The notes under the pieces were generated by a model that worked only from the letters and a program-made list of their open reading frames with translations, ran no database searches and had not been told where the DNA came from. A stretch of 33,630 bases of DNA from UBA9732 sp003456855. GTDB lineage: Bacteria > Spirochaetota > Spirochaetia > Sphaerochaetales > Sphaerochaetaceae. The position numbers and the translations under genes were made by a program. Positions 8,571 to 16,313 of the stretch are shown here, piece after piece; positions within the stretch are counted from its first letter, which is position 1; each line of letters begins with the position of its first letter. The stretch is taken from contig CAMOUY010000013.1 of NCBI GenBank assembly GCA_946626785.1, forward strand, positions 1 through 33,630. The letters run 5' to 3'.

Positions 8571-9473
8571 ATGCAGGGCAGAAACCATGTAAGAGACGAC
8601 AAGGGAAGCAGGTCGTTCGCCATAATCGGATATACTGTGATGACAATTGTGACAATCATCAGCTTTGTTCCGTTCTGGCTCATGCTGATGGCAAGTATAT
8701 CAGATGAGATGACAGTCCTGACAAAGGGCTTCAGTCTGATTCCCCGAAAAGTGTCATTTGCTGCCTACAGGTCCATCTTCGGAGGGTTCCAGCAGCTTCT
8801 GCGGTCCTACGGGGTGACGATATTCGTCACTGTTGTGGGTACCTTAATATCCCTCCTTCTGACTTCCATGACAGGCTATGTCCTGATGCGCCAGGATTTC
8901 AAGGCCAGGAACAAGGTCTCCTTCTTCATCTACTTCACATCTCTGTTCAGCGGTGGAGTCATCCCTATATACATCCTTTATGTGAAATACCTTCAACTGA
9001 AGAATTCCATCTGGGCTCTTGTGCTTCCATGCATACTGAGTCCCTGGAACATCTTTCTCATGCGAAACTACATGAAATCAATTCCATACAGTTTGGTTGA
9101 CGCCGCCACGATAGATGGAGCCAACGACTGGCAGACCTACTTTCAGGTGATAATGCCGCTCTGCAAGGCCGGTCTTGCAACTGTAGGATTGTTCGTGGCG
9201 CTTACATACTGGAACGACTGGTACCATGCAAGTCTGTATGTAACCAAGGAGAGTCTCTATCCATTGCAGTATCTGCTGCATAGGATGCTTTCAAATGCGG
9301 AATACATGAGACAGGCGGCGGCATCCGGTGTCTTGGTAGAGGAAATGGCCGCACCGAGCGAGACGTTGAAGATGGCCACTGCGATTGTCGTCACCGGCCC
9401 GATCCTTCTTCTGTATCCTTTCATCCAGAAATACTTTGTGAAGGGAATCATGGTGGGTTCGATAAAAGGCTGA
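8571..9473 (+). CDS. CUT1 ABC transporter permease, YtcP type
   Basis: The 300-residue second permease starts after an AGGAGG site that overlaps the end of the previous gene. The first membrane helix is around VMTIVTIISFVPFWLMLMA. The EAA loop reads VDAATIDGANDWQTYFQVI, and the carboxyl end (PFIQKYFVKGIMVGSIKG) is typical of the YtcP/LplC group. With the preceding gene it should form the heterodimeric inner-membrane channel. It lies 26 bases ahead of uidA. Confidence 0.93.
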   Translation: MQGRNHVRDDKGSRSFAIIGYTVMTIVTIISFVPFWLMLMASISDEMTVLTKGFSLIPRKVSFAAYRSIFGGFQQLLRSYGVTIFVTVVGTLISLLLTSMTGYVLMRQDFKARNKVSFFIYFTSLFSGGVIPIYILYVKYLQLKNSIWALVLPCILSPWNIFLMRNYMKSIPYSLVDAATIDGANDWQTYFQVIMPLCKAGLATVGLFVALTYWNDWYHASLYVTKESLYPLQYLLHRMLSNAEYMRQAAASGVLVEEMAAPSETLKMATAIVVTGPILLLYPFIQKYFVKGIMVGSIKG

Positions 9474-9499
9474 ATTGAGGATACTGGAGGACAGCACCT

Positions 9500-11257
9500 A
9501 TGCTCTATCCCGTTGAAAACAAAGTTCGTGCAGTTGTCTCCCTTGATGGGATTTGGGAGTTCAGGTTCGCTGACGAGGACTCCTGGAGGCCTGTCTATGT
9601 GCCGGCGTCGTTCAATAACCAGTTTACTGAGCCAAAGGCACGTTCCTATTGTGGAATTGTTGAATATAGAAGAAGCTTCGTCGTCCCTTTCTGTCTGGAG
9701 GGCCAAAGGCGTGTTCTCAGATTCGACTCCGTCACCCATAATGCCGACGTTTTTGTTGATGGGTCTCCTCTTGTCAGCCATAGGGGAGGATTTCTTCCTT
9801 TCGAGGTTGACATCTCAGAACTGAAACCTGGTATAAATCATGTCCTGTTAGTCAGAGTTTATAATAGAATCAACAATCATACATTCCCAATAGGCAATGA
9901 AACTGGAACTGCTTTCTTTGGCTCCGATAACCCTGGAATCCCAAGCGTTGAACACGGTAAAAGCAAACTGCAGGGTTTGAACCTGCCGAATTTCGACTTC
10001 TTCAACTATGCGGGCATCAACAGGTCTGTCAGGATATATACCACGCCGCAGTCTTTCATAGTAGATGTCTCCCTGGCAACTTCAATTGAAGGTTCTTGCG
10101 GCATGATCAGGTATGATGTCCACACCAGAGGCCACGAGGGGTTTTTCCTGTTTGAGGTGGTTGATGCAGAAGGCAGGGTTGTTGCATCGAGCACTGATCC
10201 AGCTGGAGGCCTGAGGATACAGGATGTCAGGACATGGAATCCATGGCCAGGGGAGCCCTATCTTTACACTGCAAGGATCCACTACTGCGATGACCTCTAT
10301 GAACTGCAGTTCGGGGTCAGAACAGTGGAGATATCAGGGCTCAATGTTCTGGTGAACGGCAAGCCCTTCTACTTCAAAGGACCCGGCAAGCACGAGGATT
10401 CCCCGATACGGGGCAGGGGCGTGGACCAGTGTCTTAGCCTGAAGGACATCAACCTGCTGCATTGGCTCAATGCAAATTCCTTCCGGACCAGTCACTACCC
10501 GTATGATGAAACCATGTACCAGCTATGTGACAGGGAGGGGATTCTGGTTGTTGACGAGCTTCCTGCTGTTGGGTTGAACTTCGGAGGAGCGAAGAACCCA
10601 TACAAGTTGGGGAACGATGAATATCACAGGGGTCTTCTTAAGGACCTTATTGAGAGAGACAAGAACCATCCCTGTGTTGTGATGTGGAGCCTTGGCAATG
10701 AACCTGACACAGAGCATTTCCCGGATGATGCTTACAATTACTGGCATTCTCTGTACCTTGCAGCCCATGATATTGACCCACAGAGCAGACCGGTGACAAT
10801 GGTGTGCTGCCAGAATGACTACACAAAGGACATAACTACAAGGACAATGGATGTGGTTTGCATCAACAGATACTATGGATGGTACAACCTGGCAGGTAAC
10901 ATCGAGGTTGCCAAGAGTGCCCTGGATGAGGAGCTTCAGTTCTGGCAGAGACTGGACAAGCCTCTGATTCTGAGCGAATACGGAGCAGATGCAATCCCCG
11001 GAATGCATTCCATTGTTCCTGAGATGTTCTCGGAGGAGTTCCAGGTCGAGTATCTGAAGGCCATGAACAGCATTCTGGACAAATACGATTTCATAGCAGG
11101 TGAGCAGCCTTGGAATTTCGCAGACTTCGACACCCAGCAGGGGCCGATGAGGGCAGGAGGTAACCACAAGGGCCTTTTCAGCCGTGACAGAGCACCCAAG
11201 ATGGCTGCCTATTACGTGCGTGAGAGATGGAAGACCCTTAGGTTGTCTGATCAATAG
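9500..11257 (+). CDS. uidA: Beta-glucuronidase, glycoside hydrolase family 2
   Basis: The 585 residues match E. coli UidA along the full length, from MLYPVENKVRAVVSLDGIWE to NFADFDTQQG. The order is a sugar-binding jelly roll (about 1-180), an immunoglobulin-like domain (about 181-280) and a TIM barrel. By family alignment the acid/base is Glu401 (SLGNEPDT) and the nucleophile Glu493 (LSEYGAD). The Asn-x-Lys motif that recognises the glucuronate carboxylate is present (GGNHKG, N555/K557). This separates it from GH2 beta-galactosidases. The active-site loop 1 region (VGLNFGGAKNPYKLG) is shorter than in E. coli. There is no signal peptide, so it should act in the cytoplasm. GGAGG precedes the ATG. 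Its stop overlaps by 7 bp the end of the convergent barrel gene. Confidence 0.95.
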   Translation: MLYPVENKVRAVVSLDGIWEFRFADEDSWRPVYVPASFNNQFTEPKARSYCGIVEYRRSFVVPFCLEGQRRVLRFDSVTHNADVFVDGSPLVSHRGGFLPFEVDISELKPGINHVLLVRVYNRINNHTFPIGNETGTAFFGSDNPGIPSVEHGKSKLQGLNLPNFDFFNYAGINRSVRIYTTPQSFIVDVSLATSIEGSCGMIRYDVHTRGHEGFFLFEVVDAEGRVVASSTDPAGGLRIQDVRTWNPWPGEPYLYTARIHYCDDLYELQFGVRTVEISGLNVLVNGKPFYFKGPGKHEDSPIRGRGVDQCLSLKDINLLHWLNANSFRTSHYPYDETMYQLCDREGILVVDELPAVGLNFGGAKNPYKLGNDEYHRGLLKDLIERDKNHPCVVMWSLGNEPDTEHFPDDAYNYWHSLYLAAHDIDPQSRPVTMVCCQNDYTKDITTRTMDVVCINRYYGWYNLAGNIEVAKSALDEELQFWQRLDKPLILSEYGADAIPGMHSIVPEMFSEEFQVEYLKAMNSILDKYDFIAGEQPWNFADFDTQQGPMRAGGNHKGLFSRDRAPKMAAYYVRERWKTLRLSDQ

Positions 11258-12696
11258 AAGAAATAGGCGAAGGCGGAGAACTCGATCTCGTTGGGATCCA
11301 GCAGGTTCCTGGCTATTGTGAGCCTTCCCGGGGCCCCAGGCCACTCGTCCAGCACCAGAAGCATCTCCGCTCCGACGCAGGCTATGAAGTTGCCTGTGGA
11401 CATGTAGCCCAGCTCAACGAACGGACCGATGTAGGCGTTGAGGAATTTGGGGATCCTGAAGAGCTTGAACTGGGCATCAAGGTTGATTGTTCCTATGCTG
11501 TTTATCTCCTGTCCCTCTATCTGTACGTTGTCGTTTCTGATTCCTCTGACATTCTGGGTGAATAGCTCGGTCTTTGGCACCTCAGGGTAGTTTGCAAGTC
11601 TGAAGCACAGCCTTGTGGACAGCTGCATCCAGTCGAACGGAGTGGTGAAGAGGCTGGCATTTCCTGCAAGCTCATGATTACCCGAGGTTCTTAGAACCGC
11701 ATTGATGTTGTAGGTGTAGCCGTCTCTGAAATCCCCGGACCAGTTTATGTAGTAGTCTTGTGCATTGAGCAGGAATGTCAGTACGGGCTTTCCTGGCTGG
11801 CCGTTTGCGGCAGGGACATCTAATCTGATTGTGGGTGTTATGTTGTGGCCTATGATGTTCTTCAAATTCAGGCTGGCAGAGACGTAGGTCGTGGAGTAGG
11901 CCATGTTCTCGGCATCCTCTGTGAAGTGGACCTCCTCGGCTATGTTGTAGGTGAGCTTGTCGTTGAAGCCGAACTCGATCCTGTCTATCGCCACCTCGAT
12001 CTTCCTGTGGTCGCTTCTGAGGTCGGACTCCGGAAAGGAGTTGATGTAGACGATGTTGGCGATGTGGCCTGTCTCCAGGATTCTCCTTCTGAGCCTGTGG
12101 TCAAGCGTCAGTGTGGTCTCGTTGCCGTCCCTTCCGCTGTGCCTGAGGTATATCTGATTAAAGAGGTCCCAGTTCCTTCCCAGAGGGAGGTCCGTCTCCA
12201 AGTATGTGTTCAGGTTGGCGTAGCCCCAGTCATGCTTGTTGTCGTTCTCCCTGACTGCAAAGGAGAACTTGGTTTTTCCGGTGGTTCCCAGGAAGTTCTG
12301 ATCCTCCACGTAGCACTGATAGAAGAAGCCGTAGTTGGAGTCGTACGAGATGCTGGGGAAGACTATGAAGGACAGGGCTCCGTTGATGTGGATCTTGATC
12401 GTCACAGGAACCTTGCCGTCAACCTCGGCTCCCGCCTCCCAGCTGGCGTCGACGCCCTTGAAGATCCTCAGGTCCAGCAGGGCCTGTCTCTTTCTCTCTA
12501 TTGCGTACTCAAGCTCCTCTTGGCTCTCGAAGGTTTTTCCTTCGTCATAGGCGATGTGCCTTCGGACCGCATTCTCCCTGGTTCTTCCCTTGATGGTGAT
12601 TTCATACTTATCGATAACATAGGTGGTCGCCAAAGCCTGGAATGTACAGAGTACGCCAATGATGATGGTTATAACCATTCTCTTCACAATGCCCAT
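11251..12696 (-). CDS. Omp85/BamA-like outer-membrane beta-barrel protein, second tandem copy
   Basis: The 481-residue protein has a signal peptide (about 1-23), one POTRA-like alpha/beta domain (about 25-105) and a predicted barrel ending in Phe-Phe-Tyr, the usual aromatic outer-membrane C terminus. Family landmarks are ISYDSNYGF with YVEDQNFLGTTG at the barrel start, VRGI at 383-386 in place of the Omp85 loop-6 VRG(F/Y), and GPFVELGY near the end. It aligns without gaps to the upstream copy at 12751-14196. With a single POTRA it is shorter than BamA and TamA. A role in outer-membrane protein or lipid handling is only inferred. The 54-base gap to the upstream gene shows no good ribosome-binding site. 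Its stop overlaps the stop of uidA. Confidence 0.75.
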   Translation of the reverse strand: MGIVKRMVITIIIGVLCTFQALATTYVIDKYEITIKGRTRENAVRRHIAYDEGKTFESQEELEYAIERKRQALLDLRIFKGVDASWEAGAEVDGKVPVTIKIHINGALSFIVFPSISYDSNYGFFYQCYVEDQNFLGTTGKTKFSFAVRENDNKHDWGYANLNTYLETDLPLGRNWDLFNQIYLRHSGRDGNETTLTLDHRLRRRILETGHIANIVYINSFPESDLRSDHRKIEVAIDRIEFGFNDKLTYNIAEEVHFTEDAENMAYSTTYVSASLNLKNIIGHNITPTIRLDVPAANGQPGKPVLTFLLNAQDYYINWSGDFRDGYTYNINAVLRTSGNHELAGNASLFTTPFDWMQLSTRLCFRLANYPEVPKTELFTQNVRGIRNDNVQIEGQEINSIGTINLDAQFKLFRIPKFLNAYIGPFVELGYMSTGNFIACVGAEMLLVLDEWPGAPGRLTIARNLLDPNEIEFSAFAYFFY

Positions 12697-12750
12697 AGTG
12701 TGAATTTATCTTTTTTTATAATGTGAGTAAAGGACTATTTATTTCAGTGG

Positions 12751-14196
12751 TCAATAGAAGAAATATGCATAGATGGTGACTTCATATTCATCGAGGTCTG
12801 TCAGGCTCTTGCCTATTGAGATTCTTCCCGGCGACCCTGGCCACTCATCGAGGATCAGCACCATCTCAAGTCCGACTGTGGCAAGGAAGTGGTCGGGAGC
12901 CACATACCCCAGATCAACGAAAGGCCCCAAGTATCCTCTGATGAGCTTTGGAATGGTCAGCACGTGGAACTTCGTATCAAGGTTCAGGACGGCAATGTCG
13001 TGAATCTTCTGGTTGTGGATCAACGCATTGTCATCCATTATGCCTCTCATGTGTCCTGTGAACTCGTTGATCTTGTAGTCGACATAGGTCGTGTCGTGTC
13101 TGAATACAAGTCTTGTCGACAGTTCAAGCCAGTCGAGCGGTGTGCTGAAGAGCCTTATGTCCCCTTTGAACAGGGTGTCCAGCTTTGTGTTGATGTACGC
13201 CTCAAGATAGTAGTTGTATCCGCTTCTGAAATCGCCATGCCATCTGATCCTGTAATCCTTGGAGATCAGCTTCAGGTAGAGGGAAGGACTGCCCAGGGTG
13301 CTTCCCCAGGTGTTCTCCTCCAACATCAGCGCCGTTGTCAGGTTCAGACCTGTCAGCTTCTTCAGGTTGTAGCTTCCGGTCAGTGTGGTCTGGGTGTCAG
13401 TCCTTGCCTTGCTGTCCTCGGTGAGGGCTGTGACGTTTCTGAGGTTGATTGAGAAACTGTCGTTGAAGGCCAGGTCTGCCACCTCTATTAGACCCAGGAC
13501 CTTTCTTAGGCCGGTTCGCATCTTGGACTGTGGATTCACCATGAAGGTCAGGGTGTTGGTGAATGAGCCTGACTCGAAGAGCTTTTTCCCCAGATCGAGA
13601 TCGATGAATACCATGGATTTCTCATTGTCTTTCCCGTTGAGGTCCAAGCCCAGTCGAGAACGCAGGTTCCATGACTCCCCGAAAGGAAGCTGTATCTCAA
13701 TATAGGAGGTCAGCGATGAGTGCTTCAGCTCATGGACATTGTCGTTCTCCTTCAGGGAGATGGAGAACTTCAACTTGCCGGTTGTACCGATGAAGTTCTG
13801 GTCCTCGACATAGAACTGTGCGAAGAAACCGTAGTTGGAGTCGTAGGCAGCACTGGGGAAGGCTATGAAGGAGAATGCCCCCACGATGGAGAAGTGGATC
13901 CTTACGGGCACATAGCCGTCATGCTCCATGCCCTCGGTCCATGATGCCTCCACTGATTTCAGGATTCTGAGATCAAGGAGCTTCTGTCGCTTGGCGTCTA
14001 TGGCCTTCTGCAGCTCCTCCATGCTTTGGAATTCGGCTCCCTCGTCATTCCCGACGAGTCTTCTGACGGCGGACTCCTTTGTCCTTCCCACTATGTCTAT
14101 GTCATAGCCTTCGATTCTGTATGTCGCCGCAAACAGATTGAAGAAACACAGCAGAAGGAGAGAAAGAATTAGTGTGAAACGTTTCCCTATACGCAC
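12751..14196 (-). CDS. Omp85/BamA-like outer-membrane beta-barrel protein, first tandem copy
   Basis: The protein has 481 residues: a signal peptide ending near LFAA, one POTRA-like domain and a barrel ending in Phe-Phe-Tyr. It is the same length as the following gene and aligns with it without gaps (YDSNYGFF, YVEDQNFIGTTG, DLGYVAPDHFLATVG). The loop-6 motif is MRGI at 383-386, so the Arg-Gly core is kept but the first residue differs from the usual Val/Ile. The nominal start is GTG at 14196, which lies inside the arm of a stable hairpin and has no ribosome-binding site at the right distance. An in-frame ATT at map 14211-14209 (loop of the hairpin) has GGGAG six bases upstream and would extend the signal peptide by five residues. 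It follows argD by 42 bases. Confidence 0.75.
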   Translation of the reverse strand: MRIGKRFTLILSLLLLCFFNLFAATYRIEGYDIDIVGRTKESAVRRLVGNDEGAEFQSMEELQKAIDAKRQKLLDLRILKSVEASWTEGMEHDGYVPVRIHFSIVGAFSFIAFPSAAYDSNYGFFAQFYVEDQNFIGTTGKLKFSISLKENDNVHELKHSSLTSYIEIQLPFGESWNLRSRLGLDLNGKDNEKSMVFIDLDLGKKLFESGSFTNTLTFMVNPQSKMRTGLRKVLGLIEVADLAFNDSFSINLRNVTALTEDSKARTDTQTTLTGSYNLKKLTGLNLTTALMLEENTWGSTLGSPSLYLKLISKDYRIRWHGDFRSGYNYYLEAYINTKLDTLFKGDIRLFSTPLDWLELSTRLVFRHDTTYVDYKINEFTGHMRGIMDDNALIHNQKIHDIAVLNLDTKFHVLTIPKLIRGYLGPFVDLGYVAPDHFLATVGLEMVLILDEWPGSPGRISIGKSLTDLDEYEVTIYAYFFY

Positions 14197-14230
14197 AAGG
14201 AAAAATTTAATGATTTTCTCCCTGTGCGTA
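14190..14230 (-). promoter_or_regulatory. Long hairpin over the translation start of the first barrel gene
   Basis: On the minus strand TACGCACAGGGAGAAA pairs with TTTTTCCTTGTGCGTA, giving 16 continuous pairs (two of them G.T) around a 9-base loop. The GTG start codon is in the 3' arm and the Shine-Dalgarno-like GGGAG in the 5' arm. No T tract follows, so it is not a standard terminator. It may control translation of the barrel genes or process the arg-barrel transcript. Confidence 0.6.
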
Positions 14231-14238
14231 AAGTAAAA

Positions 14239-15399
14239 CTATCTGCAGGCGTCCTTTATTGTCTCGATTGCCTTCTTCAGGACATCCATCGGGATGTTCA
14301 ATGCAGGCAGAAGTCTGACCTTGTCCTTGGCTGTAAGGCAGAGGACTCCGTTGCCCATGCACTTTGCAACGACCTCTCCGGCAGGCTTCTTGGTCTTGAT
14401 TCCGACCATCAGTCCCATTCCGGTGATTGCCTCAACTCCAGGAGCCCCTTCAAGTGCCTTCTCTATGTAGGCGCGCTTCTCCTTTACCTCGGAGAGAAGC
14501 TTGTCGTCGATTCTCTTCAGGATGCTGATCGCGGCTGCGCAGCAGACGGGGTTTCCGCCGAAGGTCGAGCCGTGGTCGCCGAAGCCCAGGACATCCTTGC
14601 ACTTGTCGCTTATCAGGGTGGCTCCAAGAGGAAGTCCGCCGGCAAGGCCCTTTGCCGTCGAGACCACGTCAGGCATTATGCCGAAGTTCTGATAGCAGTA
14701 GAGCATGCCTGATCTGCCGTTTCCGGTCTGCACCTCATCGACTATCATGATGATGTCGTTCTCCTCGGTGAAGGTGCGGACGTCCTTGACGAACTGCGCG
14801 TCCAGTGGGAGGACTCCGCCTTCGCCCTGGATGCATTCGATCATCACGGCAGCGGCGTTGGTCTCCTTTGCGACTTTCTTCAATGTCTCGATGTCGTTGG
14901 CCGGGACGCTCACGAAGCCCGGTGTCAGCGGCTGGAAGAGCTCGTGGTAGTGCTCCTGCCCAGTTGCGGCCAGTGTGGTGAGGGTCCTGCCGTGGAAGCT
15001 GTTCTCAAGGGTGATGACCGTGTAGCAACCACTGCCTTTCTTGTCGGCTGCGTACTTTCTGCCGACCTTGATGGCGCACTCGTTGGCCTCGGCTCCGGAG
15101 TTGGAGAAGAAGACCTTGCTCATGCCCGTCCTCTGGCAGAGCAGCTCCGCAAGCTGGGCGCAGGGCTGGGTGTAGTAGAGATTGGACATGTGCTGGACCT
15201 TGGAGATCTGGTCAATGATGGCCTGCTGCCAGGCATCGTCCGCGATTCCGAAGGCTGTGACGCCGATTCCGCTTCCCATGTCTATGTAGCTCTTCCCGTC
15301 CGGGTCCTGGACCACGGAGCCCTTTCCGCTGACTATCTCGACCGGAAAGCGCTTGTAGGTTCCCGCCACGAATGTTGAATCAAGTTTCTTGGTGTCCAT
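14239..15399 (-). CDS. argD: Acetylornithine aminotransferase
   Basis: The 386-residue class-III PLP aminotransferase catalyses transamination between N-acetylglutamate semialdehyde and N-acetylornithine. The PLP lysine is Lys250 (STAKGLAGGLPLGA), with the cofactor-ring Asp221 in IVDEVQTGNGRSG and the phosphate-binding SNSGAEANE at 99-107. The frame is open farther upstream into argB. The start at 15399 is chosen because AAGGAGA stands seven bases before that ATG, and the earlier residues do not resemble the family. It is the last gene of the arg operon, 11 bases after argB. Confidence 0.95.
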   Translation of the reverse strand: MDTKKLDSTFVAGTYKRFPVEIVSGKGSVVQDPDGKSYIDMGSGIGVTAFGIADDAWQQAIIDQISKVQHMSNLYYTQPCAQLAELLCQRTGMSKVFFSNSGAEANECAIKVGRKYAADKKGSGCYTVITLENSFHGRTLTTLAATGQEHYHELFQPLTPGFVSVPANDIETLKKVAKETNAAAVMIECIQGEGGVLPLDAQFVKDVRTFTEENDIIMIVDEVQTGNGRSGMLYCYQNFGIMPDVVSTAKGLAGGLPLGATLISDKCKDVLGFGDHGSTFGGNPVCCAAAISILKRIDDKLLSEVKEKRAYIEKALEGAPGVEAITGMGLMVGIKTKKPAGEVVAKCMGNGVLCLTAKDKVRLLPALNIPMDVLKKAIETIKDACR

Positions 15400-15410
15400 G
15401 CTGTTCTCCT

Positions 15411-16271
15411 TTAGTTTCCCTTGACCAGGGTACCGGCACCTTCGTTGGTCAGAAGCTCCATAAGGATGGAGTGTGGGACCCTTCCGTCCATGATTACCAC
15501 GTTCTTCACACCTGCCTTGATGGCTGTGACGCAGCACTGGACCTTTGGGATCATGCCTGCTGAGATGACGCCCGAATCGAAGAGCTGGTCGGCCTCCGAG
15601 AGGGAGATCTCAGGGATCAGCGTGCTTGGGTCGTCCTTGTCCTTGAGGATTCCCGCAATGTCCGTCATAAGGATGAACCTCTCGGCTCCGAGGGCTCCTG
15701 CGATGTGTGCGGCTGCAGTATCTGCGTTGATGTTGTAGGCGTTTCCGTCCTCGTCGCAGCCCAGGGTTGAGATGACCGGGATGTAGCCCTTCTCAAGAAG
15801 GTCGCTGACCGACTGGATGTTGATCTTCGTGACCTCTCCGACGTAGCCGAGCTTGGGGTTCTTCATCTTCGCCTCGATGAGGTTCCCGTCCATTCCGCAG
15901 AGTCCTATGGCCTTTCCGCCTCTGTGCTCGAGCAGGGTGACCAGAGTCTTGTTGACCTTTCCTGCCAGGACCATCTGGACGATGTCCACGGTCTCCTTGT
16001 CGGTGACTCTCAGGCCGTCGACGAACTCAGGCTTCTTGCCGAGCTTGTCCATCATGCTGGAGATCTCAGGTCCGCCGCCGTGCACAAGCACGACCTTGAC
16101 GCCTATCAGCCAGAGAAGGACTATGTCGTCCATGACCTGCTGCTTGAGATCCGGGTTGATCATTGCATTGCCGCCGTACTTCACGACGACTGTCTTGCCT
16201 GTGTATCTCTTGATGTATGGGAGAGCCTGTGTAAGGACTTCAGCCCTTTCCGCGTTTGAAAAAGATTTCAT
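15411..16271 (-). CDS. argB: Acetylglutamate kinase
   Basis: The 286-residue amino-acid kinase phosphorylates N-acetylglutamate, the second step of arginine synthesis. Visible landmarks are the phosphate-binding KYGGNAM (Lys31), VHGGGPEIS, the substrate-binding NINADTAAAHIAGAL and the C-terminal GMIPKVQCCVTAI. The N-terminal helix (MKSFSNAERAEVLTQALPYI) resembles that of arginine-inhibited hexameric enzymes, so feedback inhibition is plausible but not shown. GAGGG precedes the ATG. Confidence 0.95.
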   Translation of the reverse strand: MKSFSNAERAEVLTQALPYIKRYTGKTVVVKYGGNAMINPDLKQQVMDDIVLLWLIGVKVVLVHGGGPEISSMMDKLGKKPEFVDGLRVTDKETVDIVQMVLAGKVNKTLVTLLEHRGGKAIGLCGMDGNLIEAKMKNPKLGYVGEVTKINIQSVSDLLEKGYIPVISTLGCDEDGNAYNINADTAAAHIAGALGAERFILMTDIAGILKDKDDPSTLIPEISLSEADQLFDSGVISAGMIPKVQCCVTAIKAGVKNVVIMDGRVPHSILMELLTNEGAGTLVKGN

Positions 16272-16313
16272 CTTTGTCCCTCTGTTGTCTTTCTTCTGTT
16301 GCCTGTGCTTGCA

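Noticed and set aside
11845..12726. 293-residue plus-strand open frame opposite the second barrel gene
   Set aside because: It is fully antisense to a convincing Omp85-like protein, has valine/leucine/asparagine-biased shadow composition and matches no family I recognise.
15400..15537. 46-residue N-terminal extension of argD into argB
   Set aside because: The extension is out-of-frame argB sequence; AAGGAGA and family similarity place the start at 15399.
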